A stretch of DNA of 64,000 bases, from NCBI GenBank assembly GCA_024195265.1, contig JAJLRJ010000003.1:54915284-54979283 (forward strand). The letters run 5' to 3'. Positions 41,201 to 54,400 of this stretch are shown piece after piece; the first letter of the stretch is position 1; each line of letters opens with the position of its first letter. The position numbers and the translations under genes are program-made. This DNA is from Dendrophyllia cribrosa (lineage: Eukaryota; Cnidaria; Anthozoa; Scleractinia; Dendrophylliidae). Under the pieces are notes generated by a model. It saw only the letters and a list, made by a program, of their open reading frames with translations, was not told the DNA's origin and ran no database searches.

Positions 41201-44200
41201 TTCATTTTGATATAAAATATGTGCTTAACTACAGAAAAAAATTAATAAAATATGCATGACTTGTAGAAAGGAAAATTCTCTTGGGACAAATGTACAAAAC
41301 ATTGCGAAGCCCAAGAAGTCACCATCAATGTATCACCTAAAGATGTCATAGTAATGAAAAAAAGGGGTAACTGTACCTGATAAATTAAGCAGTTTCAAAG
41401 AACAAAAAAATGTAAATTGTTTTACTTACTCTCTCCACCATGAAATCAATTGAATCAGCAATGTCCTCATCAACCTCTTCTGTGGTGAAATTATTCATTA
41501 TCATTTTCTTTAAAAGGAAAGCAGGCATCATCCAGAAACTGTTGAAGAGAAAGTGAAGAATTGTTTCCTTATGCCGACTCAAAATTTACAAAAAGAACAC
41601 TTGTAAATGGTGCATTGAATGCACTGTAACCATCTGACTAAACTGTAACTAACCAGCTTACGAACATAGCTACATGTACGATCAAAAGTGTTTTTTTTAT
41701 ATACAGGATGATTCGATGGATAGAAGCAAAGTCTAGATCACGCTTCGTTGAGCCAATTCTCTGACTTTAACGTTTTTTTTTTTTACGTAATTTCATGTGA
41801 TCTATGAAAAAACAGCCGCAAATTGGCAATTGCTGGGTACATTTTGATCTCCAAAGTAAAAGGTCTATTTATATTTTTCATTTAATATGCAGATTTTCCT
41901 CCTTGTCATATTTTTTTGGCCTGGATAGAACACTGGTGATTGGATGATTGGTTGGTCACAAGATTGCACAATCCCGCACAATTTCCCGCACAATCAGAGT
42001 TATTTCCCGCACAATTTGCCCCAAAACTCCCGCACAATTTTAATATTTTTTACCGCACCCTGTCAAAATCCCTGACTAAAGTACATTTGTAATTAGTGTT
42101 TAAATTAAAGTAATTATAATAAGAATAACTTACGAAGATGCAGTTGTAGTTTGTTGAAATACTGAAGTATCAGCAAAGGAATTACACAGTATCAAAGAAT
42201 GAACTCTGGGACTTTTGTAGGTCAATTCTGCAAACTTCTGAGCAAGAAAACCACCAAGGGAAGCTCCAAACAGATGGACCTACAGATAAAAATAGTATAT
42301 TATTAATTATAAATAAGGAAATAAAAACAACTTACAGGTATATAACACAATGGGCAGTTGATTAGAGGGAAAGATGTTTTAATTATTATAACTTAGTTAA
42401 TATATGATTCAATTTAAATTGTAATATAGTATTTTTATTTTTATCTTTTACCATTTTAACTGTGTACATTCCCCAGATCTGAACTTGTTAATTGAAGGCC
42501 CGAGAGCATAACCAGCCTACATGTATGTGGAATTTAAGACCTTTTTTTATTTTTTCTCGCTCAGATTTGCCTCATTTTATCGTACAATGAATAATTTCAT
42601 AAACCCTTGTCAAATTTGCACTAACCCTAAGGAATTTGACTAATTTCACCTGAAAAAAGCAGAGTTCTGGCCCTCCAGTGCTTTGACTGTACATTCAGAG
42701 CGCAATTGGGAAGCCATTTCAAAGCAGTTTGGCAGTGAGAATACGCGACTGCAATACTTCTGACCAGTGCCAACAACCTGAACGAAAATACCGTTATTTA
42801 CACACGCCTGGCTCGCTTATCTACCGTGAGCTCACTACAGCAACATATCGCCATATCTGTATAGTAGCGTGTGTAAGCCAACGTGTATGAGGCACGTCCG
42901 GTGATTGAAAGACATCATTAAGTCCAGAAATCCTTAAGTCTCTCACACCTCTCAAAGAAACGAGTCATGTTTCTTGTCCTTCCTTGTGTCTGAAGCGCCA
43001 TTTAGTGCTTGAGGTGAAAAACGGACCTTGGTGGACAAGTACGAGCCGGCGGGAAAGTCTGTAATCACTTCGGATCAGAAAAGGGGCAGCGTTTAGAGTT
43101 GTGGGCCATTTCCCATCCCGTGCCGTGGTCGAAATGCCCGATATCCAAATTGCTTTCAGACTTATAGTATTTTGCAATAATTTCCGGGCAGGAACTCCCT
43201 TTCGGTTTTGTCGTAGGATTTCTCGACACTAACAAAAAGTATATACATGTATAGAGATAAGATGCTGACCAAAGTCTTGGCTTCTAAAGAGCTTCCAATC
43301 TTTATTAAATCCATGTCCAAAGTACCCCAAAAATTTTGAACGCCACCATTTTTAAACATACTTAGCAGCCTAGCCTTGAAATGTGACATTATTCCGTCCA
43401 ACTCAAAGTGAGCTGTTTGCTATCGTTTTGTTTTCCTTACTTCAATCATGAATTAAGAGGGTTATCGAGCATCTCCACCCCTTTTCTTGAAATACACCGG
43501 AACTTTTCTGCCTGTTAATTTGTTACGTGTTACTTTTTAAACGACCTGCTAATGTAAACATGTTTTTTGGTTCACTTAATTCTGACCTACACTGTAGGTG
43601 TCAGACAGTGTGCCTTAAATTGAACCTAACTTTTTGTTTCAGTTTATTTGGAAAGTTGTCACACTAAATATATATACTAGCAGTAATCACAGCTTATGGA
43701 GACGCATTCGAAGGAATTTCCGGCGGAAATGAGCCCCTGAAAAAACCAATAGGGGCGGCCATTTGGAAGACCGTCTACCAAAAAATCTCAAATTTGTCTG
43801 CAACACGAAATTAGGATTGCGTTCTTCGAACGCGATAATATTACATAAAATATATTGAATACACCAATCTGGACAGTCACATAATTCCTTTTATTACCTT
43901 GCACTTAAAATGTCCACTTACCTCATCCAGCTGAAGAAAATCCAGCAGTCGCCTGAAGCCCTCAGTCCACTCTGCATATGTCCAGTATACAGGGTATTCT
44001 ACCTGTTAAGACACAAGGAAACAGAAAAAAAATATCAGACAGGAAATAGCTTCATGATTGGAAGAAACTTACATGTACATTATATAAAACCAAAACAAGG
44101 CACCTTTTAATTTTTTTATCTTATGTTATAAGCTTCACCAGAAGTTTTCTTCATCGATTGGCCATCAATTTTCAATAACAACATTAATCATATCAATAAC

Positions 44201-47200
44201 AAAATTCTTGATTGTGATTGGTTATCCGCGCACCTATTTCTGACATAATAGGCACGCAGTCATGTGGGTGTCCAATTACAGCCGTCCAATTATAACTTTT
44301 TGTAATTGGACAGCTGTAATTGGACACCTACATTGCACGTGCATCAATCAGTTTCAGGTTTTTGCAGTTTTCTTTCTGCTTTCAAACTGATAGAAAATAT
44401 CCTTGACGTTTTCAGTACTAAAAAACTCCACATAGACTTATTAATCTCGAATTTTGTTATTGATGCGATTAATTGGTAATTGAACTTCATGTCATACAAT
44501 TCAGGGGTAATCGTGTCCATAATTTCAAATCGTCCTCACGCTATGCGCTTGGCCAATTTGAAATTACTCACCTGATTACTCCCTGAATTGTACTCCACTC
44601 AGTCCAATTACTATTACAAATACAATGTAACAAGTAGTAATCACAGATTAAAAGAGTGTGTCCAATGTAGGGTAAGTCTGAGCACAAGAACAAAAGCGAG
44701 GCCTGGAGTAGATGCCAGTTTCCAGCTGAGAGATGCCCCTGAAAAATGTGTGGAGCAGCTTATTTGGCATTGACCAAAATCTCAAAAAAGCCTGGCTTCA
44801 CAAAATTAGAAGCATTCTCCTATCATCGAACACAATAATAACTATTGTTTCATTGACATCAATACTATTATTGACTGACATGGATGGTCATTGATAACTG
44901 GTTTCATGGATTGGTTATGCCAGGTTTATTAAATAGTTTAAAACTCACAGAGATCACTCTGTATCCAAGGCTCGAAAGCATGAGAATTTGTTTAAAAAAC
45001 ACATCTGCAGTGCCACTGGCTGGAGGTAAACAAACCAGGGGGCACCGCACGTTTCGAGGTCCAGCATCATATAACAACCATTCCTTCTCATCAGAATTGT
45101 CGACTACAATCTACAATAGGTAAAATCAAACAGCAGTGTGTTAGCCAATAGCAAATTAGTATGAAGGTGCCTCTGTATAGTTTGTAGTCCCGCACACACT
45201 GATATCGCAAGCTGGAGGTTTTTTTTTTTTTTTGACATCAGCAAGGCAAAAAAAAAAACATTTATAGCAAATTTTCTCCTGTTTCCTTCAGTTCAGCGAA
45301 TTTTTCTTAAACTTTGCAAATGTTAAGATACTCTTTAACACTACCTTTTACATAATTTATTCTTTTTAGAAAAAAAAAATTAGAGTAAAATAATATTTAG
45401 TTAAATACATGAAATTGTGTGTTTGGGAAAACTGTCTGAATGAGCCTTAACCCATTCACACCTGAGGATTTTTACGTTTTTGAGTGATTTTCTGCATACA
45501 CACGCCCCATAGGATTTCGTGACTTCATATTTGGAGTTACCATTGAAAGTGCTGCTGTTCTAAAGCACTGAAGGCTCGAGTTTACTGGAAACGTCATTGT
45601 GACGATCTCATTTTGCTTGGTTGATTTGCAATAAAGGGTCCAATATGAATTATCTACGATTTTTGGTAAGTTCACAGCCATTTTTCATCTTTAGTAGCTG
45701 CCTGGTGAGCATCATTAAGCTTGGAGGTAGTTCTGAGTCCACTTCTCAATGAAGCGAGTTAGGTGTTGTACTTCGTTTACGAATTTGGCTTGTTGCTCGT
45801 TGAACTGGAAAAATGGCCGCCTGGAAACGAAGTGACTTTAAGACTCGACTCTGGATGAATTTCTCGACCTACCGCGGCATATTTTGGAAGTTGCAACCAC
45901 AGGAGAATACGACAAGCGCGAAATTTCGGCGGTGGGTCGGAGTGGCTGTGGACTTAGTATAAATATGAAATGTGTGGGGAAAGAATGGAATGCTGTCAAA
46001 ATTTTTGGCTTTTTCCCAGCATGCAGTGCGGTGGTGATGTTGAAAATCGAGGCAAGGTGAGTATGCACTAGTATAAGAAGCTGTAGCTAGGCCCGAGCAA
46101 CGAATAAGAGCAAAAAAATTCACTGCTAAGCTAGGACCAGGACTGAATTTTGCTGTAAATGTTGACTTTTGGGTTTGCCACGATGATTTGAATAAAAAAA
46201 ACTATAGGCAAAAACGTGATTTTTGTTGTTTTTCTATGACGTTAAAAACGGTAATTTTTGTTATTGTCCAAATTCAAACGCTGATATTCTGCAAAAATCG
46301 CTGACTTTTTTGTGTTTATTGGGTATCTCAATTTGAAAGACTTTCTAGTCAATGCTCACAACTGCTAGTTAAGGCAATGTTCGCACGATTGAGAAAGTTA
46401 CAATTTTTTAAAGCAGTGGAGTCTCGTACGGGCGGTTACGGGCGGTTCAGGTGTCAATGGGTTAATTCTTTCCAAAAAGTTGGCCTTACACTGTAGCCAT
46501 TTCTGCAAGATAGCAAAGTTTAAAAGTAAACTTGAAATGTTTAAGAATTATTAGATCAATTCTTGCACAGTATTAGTCATTCTTTAGATACTCTGTTGCC
46601 ATGGCAATGGTCTCTACCAAAAATGTGACAACTGATAAATAAGCCTAAATTTGTTGGCATCCTTACAATACGATACAATAACTTTATTTATACACAAAAT
46701 ATTATTAATGTATCTTGTGAATCCAAATTGCAAGAAAATAAAATTTAAGGCTCTATTTTGTAACTAATGATAGTTACATGTAGTATAGGTGCATTTGTTA
46801 AAACTCTCCCGGCGTATCGCATTGAACGAAATCAAACAAACTTTACATTGAACTCAATTGATCTGGTGAATGTGTAAAACTTTAATCTATTTTCACAGAA
46901 ACGGCATATTACAGTATTACAGAGAAGATGCCCGCCTTGACTTATTTATGGTTGCGTTCTTCACAGAGTTGCGAAGCAACACCTTTCGAACCAAGAGCAA
47001 ATGCCAACTGCACCAGGGATGGAATTAATTTTGCATTGTGACACAAGCATTGGCATACAAAATTTCGATGATTTGGCGGAAAAGTAGAAATACAATCATT
47101 ACATTCTTTTTGTATTCCTCAACGGTATTTAAGCTTGTTTAGCAGCATTTAGTGGCACTGGAATCCGAAGTTATGTGTGCTACGATTCAGCCCAGGACAA

Positions 47201-49079
47201 TTTTGCAGCGATGGATAAAGAAAACCGAGACCATTCCCGAGATGATAACATGTAAGACTTGCAGCTGTTCTGTGGACAGAAAAGCCTTTTTCCTTGGTAA
47301 ACAATCAACACAGTGACATTTTCACAGGGTATATAAGAATAAACTCAAAATATGGAAATAATAAAAGAAACAAGACTTGACTGTTTCAATGCTGGATCAA
47401 TTACATACTAATCATCAAGAATTCTAAAACTAAACATTTGATTTTGTTCGATTCATGTTTTTCTTTTGTGAGTTCCATGTCATTCCATGACCAACCTTAC
47501 TGCGCCTTTCAATAACATGTGGAATTTGAAATTCAAATTTCCACCAACGGTTGCGTTTTACACTGCCGTCAATCATCTTAGCTTACATCTCAGGAAACAG
47601 ATCTTCACTTCAATGAGTTCAAAAGGTCACGTCCGTGCATTAAGATTGGTAGATTTCGATCCATTTTGTTTGTTTCCTTTTTACATGGTCCGTTGGCTTT
47701 CGTATTAATTATAATTGATGGCAGGGAATAACGCAACCGTTGGTAGAGATTTGAATTTCAAATTCCGCATGTTATTGAAAGGCGCAGTAATTGAACTCTT
47801 TCGTTCAATCGAGTTAGAAAATTGAATGTTCAATTTTGTTTGATTCAAATTTTTTTTTGTGAGTTTGATTTTGTTCAATGGCTGAACTTCATCAAACTCA
47901 ATCAATTGAAAGAGTTTGATTGAGTTCGAAAACCCGAACGTTCGGTGTGATGCACCAGGAACTCTAGGGAGCCACCTTAAAGGAACACTGTCACCTATTT
48001 TTAGTATCACTTTGAAAAGCCAAAAAACAAATTTGTTTCAATGGAAACCTTAAAATAATGGTCCAGTTTTGTTGACAAATACTCTTCGAGTGCACAGAAA
48101 CTAGTATTCGTTATCTTTGGCTGCGGATGGCCAGGATGGAAATGGATTGCAACTTGAAAAAATTGGCCAATTTTTTCAAGTTCCTCCCAAGAGTCGTGGA
48201 AAAATCACAGAAAAACTTATTATGGTTTGTTCTTCCATGAAGAAATCACTTAATATTATCTTCTTGGTGTTCTAAAAGCAATTTTATGTTTGAGCAAAGG
48301 TACTTTGTCATATATTTAGTGTATTTTGACCAAAACACAGCAAAATCTGTGTGACAATGCCCCTTTAATACGCAAGTGTTAACCATTAAAGAGGTGCCTG
48401 GATAAGGTAAAGTCTGAATCATCATCATCATCATCAATCTTTATTTATACACGAAATCGTATCATATTTACATGATCTTCCTAGGAGTCATGTGAGTAGA
48501 TCAAATAAGCCAAATGACCAATCAGGAGCAACCAAGATCCTATTAAGTAGACTGAAACAGTCATATTTTTTTCATGAGGTCTGCAAGTGACAACTTTTGT
48601 TTTTTGCTGAACTTATTAACTACAACTGTATGGCCGGGTTGTGCCGTGTTTTGATATTTCAACAATCCAGAAGTCCATTGTCCAGTACAGTGAAATCAAC
48701 TGCTCATATTTAGCAATGTGTACAAACTTGACAAACAACCAGTTATATTCCCCAACAACTCAAACAAACTTTAAACGATTCACATCATCGTATTAATAAC
48801 TAAACATACAATTTTAGGTCGTATTCTTTTCATATTGCAGATATTGATAGAGCTCTCGAGCAACACCACTTTGTACTATCAGCAAGTATCTACATGCTTT
48901 ATAAACGTGTCAGACCGAAGTTCGACATGTACAAACGAGATAAGTTTGAATATAAAGCTCATCACAAGCGTAAAAACACATAACAGTAGCTTTGTATCAC
49001 TTACCCGTCTTAGAGAAACAGTGCTTCGGAAGCTGATGTACTCCTGCGATCTTGTGATTGCGCTGGTCGCAGACGCCAT
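38273..49079 (-). CDS. SPG21: Maspardin (SPG21), complete eight-exon gene
   Basis: Eight minus-strand exons splice in phase at GT-AG sites: 49079-49005, 45110-44949, 44002-43922, 42279-42134, 41538-41430, 40848-40741, 39742-39602 and 38416-38273. They give 321 codons, close to the human length (about 308). Diagnostic segments are [70 protein letters not shown] (G-x-S-x-G elbow, Ser about 113) and [20 protein letters not shown]. Maspardin is an alpha/beta-hydrolase-fold protein of the endosomal/trans-Golgi system; human loss causes Mast syndrome. The N-terminus is longer than I recall in vertebrates and the tail is acidic (SSDEEEDD). No frame break occurs, in contrast to the virus-like region. 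Confidence 0.93.
38640..39160 (+). mobile_element. LINE 3' end in SPG21 intron 7
   Basis: Broken frames give RVPHLE-like, then [20 protein letters not shown] and [17 protein letters not shown], the C-terminus of a CR1/L2-type non-LTR retrotransposon protein ending in a cysteine motif. An AT-rich 3' region follows. It lies opposite to the host gene. Confidence 0.55.
39161..39294. repeat. Foldback MITE, first of two abutting hairpins
   Basis: ATGTTGTAGTTAATTTTTTATCTCAG is mirrored by CTGAGATAAAAAGTTAACTACAACAT. The hairpin shares its last bases with the next one. Confidence 0.8.
39293..39437. repeat. Foldback MITE, second hairpin
   Basis: ATATGTTGTGGTGCAATTTT and its inverse AAAATTGCACCACAACATAT bound about 55-bp arms (TTGGTGCAAATTTTATTTTCC within). 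A sister copy of the same family lies at 62,241-62,388. Confidence 0.85.
44263..44333. repeat. Short palindrome in SPG21 intron 2
   Basis: TGGGTGTCCAATTACAGC and GCTGTAATTGGACACC are inverted around CCAATTATAACTTTTTGTAATTGG, a small foldback of about 70 bp. Confidence 0.7.
47497..47795. mobile_element. MITE with about 60-bp TIRs in SPG21 intron 1
   Basis: ACTGCGCCTTTCAATAACATG at the left and CATGTTATTGAAAGGCGCAGT at the right are inverted. Similarity continues inward through GGAATTTGAAATTCAAA and CAACGGTTGCGTT. The internal part is about 170 bp without coding signs. Confidence 0.8.
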
Positions 49080-49957
49080 GTTGGATCAAGCTGCACGGGC
49101 TGCAAGGCCGAACACGATGAATAGTTTTGCAAATTTAGAATCTTCTTCTATTTAACAGCTTAGATTGGTCAATCTTGCCTTAAGCTGGACTATGTTAAGA
49201 AATCTTCCATGAATGCGCCAGGAAAAAAAGAGCATTCAGAGACTCGAAACAAATTGAAATAAAGAAGAAATTCGATCTCTCGAACAAATCTGTGATCCAA
49301 TCTCAAGCTGAACTCACAGGAAGGGGAGTGAAAAGCTGTAAGAAAGGACTGGACACGAATTAAAAACTTCCTTGCAGAGGTTCGTGGGCATTTCGTGTGC
49401 ACCATCTTTTATATTATGAAATACTAACTTGAATTGCATCATCGTTTCATTTCCAACTAGTTAAGAGTGAATGAGTAAAATCATATGTTCATACTAAAAT
49501 TTGGAGCGGCTACCGACTGCCGTCAATGAGTTGAGTTTTGGTAAGAGAAAAAGAGGTAGATCATTTACTCTTGGTTTTGGTGGATGTCAATCAACTGAAA
49601 GGCCGTTCAAATTCTTTCAAATTCCGACAACATTCTCCAGCATTCTGGACATCAGCTAAACGCCCCTCTGATCGTTGGATCCTCTTTTATGTGCCTCTCA
49701 CCCCCTTGTTTCTAATTCCTTGCCGAAAATGAAAATTGCGCGCAACAAGATTTTTTGGGGGCATCACATGATGCAGTTTGTTGCGCGCAGCGTCGCAAAA
49801 GTAGAACTCGATTCTACTTCTGCAACTGAGAGACATAAACAGTGCGATAAGTTTGATGGTGTTAGTTTAGATACCATTTATTATATTTTAAAGTCAAACA
49901 ACAAATTATCACCGTGTATGTTTCGGACTAATTTGATAGTACATTTGTAAATTGCGT

Positions 49958-50156
49958 ATACAGTCGAAGCTCTCTGAGCGGACACTCTCGTAAGCGGATA
50001 GTTCTACTTACGGCTACCTTTACGAAACTCCGTTTGAACTCTAGCTCATACAAATACTGTACTACACACATTCTCGTAAGCGGCCAGCTCCAGTTGCGGA
50101 CACGTTTTCTGCTTCCCGAGGGTGTCCGCTTACGGGAGCTTTGACTTTATACATTT
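49958..50156. mobile_element. TIR element of about 195 bp
   Basis: TATACAGTCGAAGCTCTCTG with CGTAAGCGGA at the left is mirrored by TCCGCTTACG...GGGAGCTTTGACTTTATA at the right. The interior has inverted GTAAGCGG/CCGCTTAC words. Confidence 0.6.
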
Positions 50157-50157
50157 T

Positions 50158-50270
50158 ATAGTATAAAAGCAAAGACCGATAAAACGTAGTTAAAAATTTT
50201 TAAAGGTGTATTATATTTCGTCTATATTTTCGGTTTAACTACGTTGTATCGGTCTTTGCTTTTATACTAT
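50158..50270. repeat. 113-bp foldback MITE
   Basis: ATAGTATAAAAGCAAAGACC and GGTCTTTGCTTTTATACTAT are perfect mirrors, continuing through CGTAGTTAAA/TTTAACTACG around a short AT-rich loop. It abuts the TIR element before it. Confidence 0.85.
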
Positions 50271-51426
50271 TACTTTCAGTTGTTAAACCGATCAGATCAC
50301 TTGTTTGATCCAACGTACACCAAGAGGATTGTTGTCCACGGTTACTTGCTTGAACTTCTCATACATTTTATAAACTTTATAGGCAAGTTAGAGACTAGAG
50401 GTAAGAGGGGTTTCATATAACCCATGAAATATCAAACAAATGGACACTAACAGATGCAAGTTTCATTGTTTCACGGGTTTTGTGAAATGACGCTAATTTT
50501 ATAAATATTTAGCAGTTAAATAATAAAACAGGTGTTATTAGTTTGCTAGGGTAAAAACCAACATTAAAAACAATAAAACCGATTTAGCTAACCTGCCTTT
50601 GCGGACAAACCAGTATTAGCTAATAATCCACTAAAAATTCCTGGGGCTATTTAGCCACAAAAGGAAAAGATATCATATGGTTTAGTTTCTCTTTTTCTTT
50701 CTTATATATTATTTTTTAAATTAATATTCCAGAGCACTGAAAATATAAATACACATCCTTAGCTAGGAACAACTAGTTTGGAAATAGAGTGTAAATCGAA
50801 AAAAGTTTCCTAAACTTTTGCAAGTTGTTGCCTTGTATAGGGGGATTTCAGATAAATGAGTATGTCGTTCTTTGATTACAGTGTTGAGACATAAGTTTCT
50901 GTGTTTGAAGACTCTGAGGTGTTTGAAATCATGTAATTTCCGGCGTTTGAGTAATGGCTATGCGAATTTGACAGAAATTGATATTTCTTCGGCACGGGAC
51001 CGGCAGGGGCCGGGTTCGACTATTACAGTGCATGATGGGTATCATGCTGCCAATAAAGTCATAGTTTGTCACGTGCTCAGGCATTTCTAGACCTGCACCA
51101 GTCCATTAATGTTTTTTTCCCTTTTTAGAGGATTTATATTTCGTTTTACTTAACTTTGTATTGTAAAGCCTCGTTGGATGGGCTTGTATTGTTTTGAGAC
51201 TGAGCCATGGTTCCTACCCAGATTTCCTGCTTAGTTTTCCCCCACAGGGATTTTTTCTTGCAGATTTTTTCTGGCCTCCGTTCTAACCGAAAGCTCTTCA
51301 GAAGTACTTTTACATGGCACCGTTTGTATTTCTATACTTAAAAAAGAAAAACAAAGTTTGGTAATTTTCTTTAATTCTGATTCCAGCTGCTTTTGGAAGT
51401 GAGATTTTTGAAAAACAAACTCTGCT

Positions 51427-54400
51427 TTACCCGGATTGTTCACTTTCCCCTCCACCCACAGTAACGCCATAATGGCCTTTAAGAGCATTCACAAGCTCTC
51501 TCTCGCTGTCCTCTAAAAACGCCCCTTCCTGTATTTCACTCCTGTTAAAGGCCAAACGCTTGACCGTCTCCGCTGATGAGCCCAGATCACTCTGAAGCAA
51601 TTTATTCCAGTCAAAAGGGAACGAGGCAATCTTTTCTTGGTTGAAGGCGTACTCGCCAATCATCGCGAACTGCCGCAGGGGATTAAACACTGAGCTCTGC
51701 TTGCTTCCTGGAATGAACCTTGAGGGTTCAGGGGGCAGAATGTGGCCTGGTACTAAAACCAGGTTCAACAACCAGTCCTGTGTGAACAGAAAATCGCATC
51801 GTTTATAATAATTAAAATCAAGATGGAAGCTGATGAGTAATCTCTGAACATTTAGCCTACAACATGATAAAGACTTCTTTATAATGCACTACGCACTAAA
51901 CAAATTGCTTTTCTCTCCTCATTTCGTAAAATCAATGATCAATAATTACGTTGACTTTATTGATACATAAAACACTTAAATTAATATTATTAGCTCATGA
52001 AGAAATACTTTTTATCTTAATTTATGTAATATAAATCTTATCATTTTTCTATGCACTCAGTTTTTTCTTTTTGGGTCATCCACTCGATTAGCTCTAGCTA
52101 TTTGGATGCTCCAAACTCACAAATTCTACCTGTTCATTTTTTTCTTTGGTTTTTCTTTTCTATATCTATAATTTAGTTTTAATTTTTAATTATTTTCTTT
52201 TTCCTTTTTTGTAAAGATCTTGTGTGAGTTGAAATAAAATGTTCTTGTTGTTGTTGTTGTTGTCGAACGGGCAAAGCTATGAACTTTTATATATGCCCAC
52301 CTTTTCAACTCCTGAATGCGCGAAATGTTGAACGAGTTATAGCTGACGGGACAAATATGCAAATTTTCTAAAAACTGTATTAGTACTGGGGTCAATTCAA
52401 TAAAACTTTTACATGTGTTATTTACAAGTGTAGCTATTGTTTTTAACCTCTAAAACAATGGCTACTTGTAAATTACATTTGTAAAAGTTTTATTCAATTG
52501 ACCCCTGTACTATTTTTCAAGGTACTGGCCATACCGCGGAGATGTGTCGTGTGATCATTGCTTTCATATGGTTTATTTTTACTATTTTTCAATTGTAAGG
52601 TATTCCCATTCTTTGCTAACTTTCTCATTATATTTTATTCTATATTTTATTGTATATTTGCATTTATATTTTAATTGTAATTCCATGTTATTTAGTCTTA
52701 GGACTGAAAAATGATGGGTTTTGTAGACGTGTTACCTTATATCTTCCATATCAAAAATATCCCGGATTTCTCAAAGCCGAAGGAATAACAATCACCTGAT
52801 AGCGCGCACGAAAATCATTTTAAAGTGAGCGCAAAAGAAAACCTACCAATTGGCAAGTTCCTTAACGAATTCCCTTACGAGAAAAATTCGATTTTAATAA
52901 CATTCAAGGATTTGTACTAAAAAGTAAATGATACCTTGTTTGCTTGAATGAAGTTGTAAGCATGCCGCAGAGATGATGCGCCTACAGAAAATAAAATAAA
53001 GGAGGTTAATTAGTGGTTGGAAAGCTTAAGATCAGCATAAATCCTTTGCCTTACAGAGTAATTAAAGCTAAGTCCTCTACAGTTTGATCATTCAAATAAA
53101 AATTACTACTGAGAATAGAGCTTTCCTACAGGACTAAGCTTTCGGTAAAAAGGATTGCAATTTTGAGTCTCTGGATGAAGTTCTAAGCTAAAAATGTCTC
53201 TAATCTAATGAAAAATATGAAGCAGTACTTTCAATGACATTTCTATCACGTTGTACAAGTTGTTTTATATTTTCGAGTCTGTGGATGAAAGTGTTGTTGT
53301 AAAACGTTGTGTGTCTTCGACTTTCAAGTTTGTGGATGAAAGCTTGACCGTTAAAATGAAATCTGTTGTCGGAGCAGTTTTTTCCGCAAATTTTCCTAAT
53401 CATCAAATGTTCCCTCTGTCAACTCTCACGAAAGCAAATGTCACCTTTCTTGTCTCCCATAAGAGCAGCTGCCATATGAGTGAACTGAAGATCAGCTACT
53501 GATTCATAAACAGTTTCCACTTGATACTCCTCGTATGCTCTGCAGAAAAACACAAACAAGGTTAATCTTACGTTGTTGTTGTTTTAATTTCGCATGTAAT
53601 TTACTCGACAGGATGGAGATCACGAGAGTTTTTTTTTCAACTGAATTAAGCCGAATTCAACTTCTCAATTTTGTTTTTGTTCTTCACTTTCTCAAATGAC
53701 TTAAAAGTGTTCCACCGAAAACTTCGGCAGTGAATGGGAACTCGGACAATCAATGCGAAATTTGGGCATAACATGGCTCTTCATTAGAGCTTGAGCCTCT
53801 TTAATCCAACGATTCAGAATTTAAAGTCATAACCACAGGCGAACTTTCACTCTAATGGCAACCACCCCACAACGGTCCGCACCTCTCTACAACAGTTTTT
53901 TGTCTTGACTGCCGATTCATTCACTCACTCTGTATAGCGGCCACCTTTCGGCCTGAAAATTCTCACTGCTCCAGGCTGGCCGTTGTAGAGAGTTTCAATT
54001 GTAATTTTATACCGTGATGGATTGCCATTTGCTTTAACAACAACTTACTGGCTTGCAATCTGCGTCTTGACTTGCCCGACCTTCTGGTTCAACCAATCTC
54101 TTTTGGAAATCAACAGAGCATCTATGTCTGATGGCAAGTTAGGATTCCTAACACCGCCTGAAAAGTTTATACAAGTCTGAATCAAAATTCTTCTAATCAT
54201 TTATATATCGCAGTCCGCAAAGGGCAAAGGTGTGTCGCCGCTGTAAATCGCACAGGAAGGGTAAGTTTTTATTCATGACCAAGAACGTTAATCCGGCTCA
54301 GGATTGGAAAAGTTCATACAAGTCAGCATCCAAACTCTCTAAAGGTGGGGTATGAGGATGTTATTTAATCAGTCTAACCAGTTAACGCGAGGACACAATT

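Larger units (their letters stand above)
49080..51426. other. Intergenic region upstream of SPG21
   Basis: About 2.3 kb separate the SPG21 start from the stop of the next minus-strand gene. It must hold the SPG21 promoter; I saw no clear TATA box near 49,100-49,200. It also holds the two MITE-like elements listed next. Confidence 0.5.

Noticed and set aside
48245..48437. Methionine-run frame at 48,246-48,437
   Set aside because: Product of a short ATC repeat within SPG21 intron 1 without splice context.
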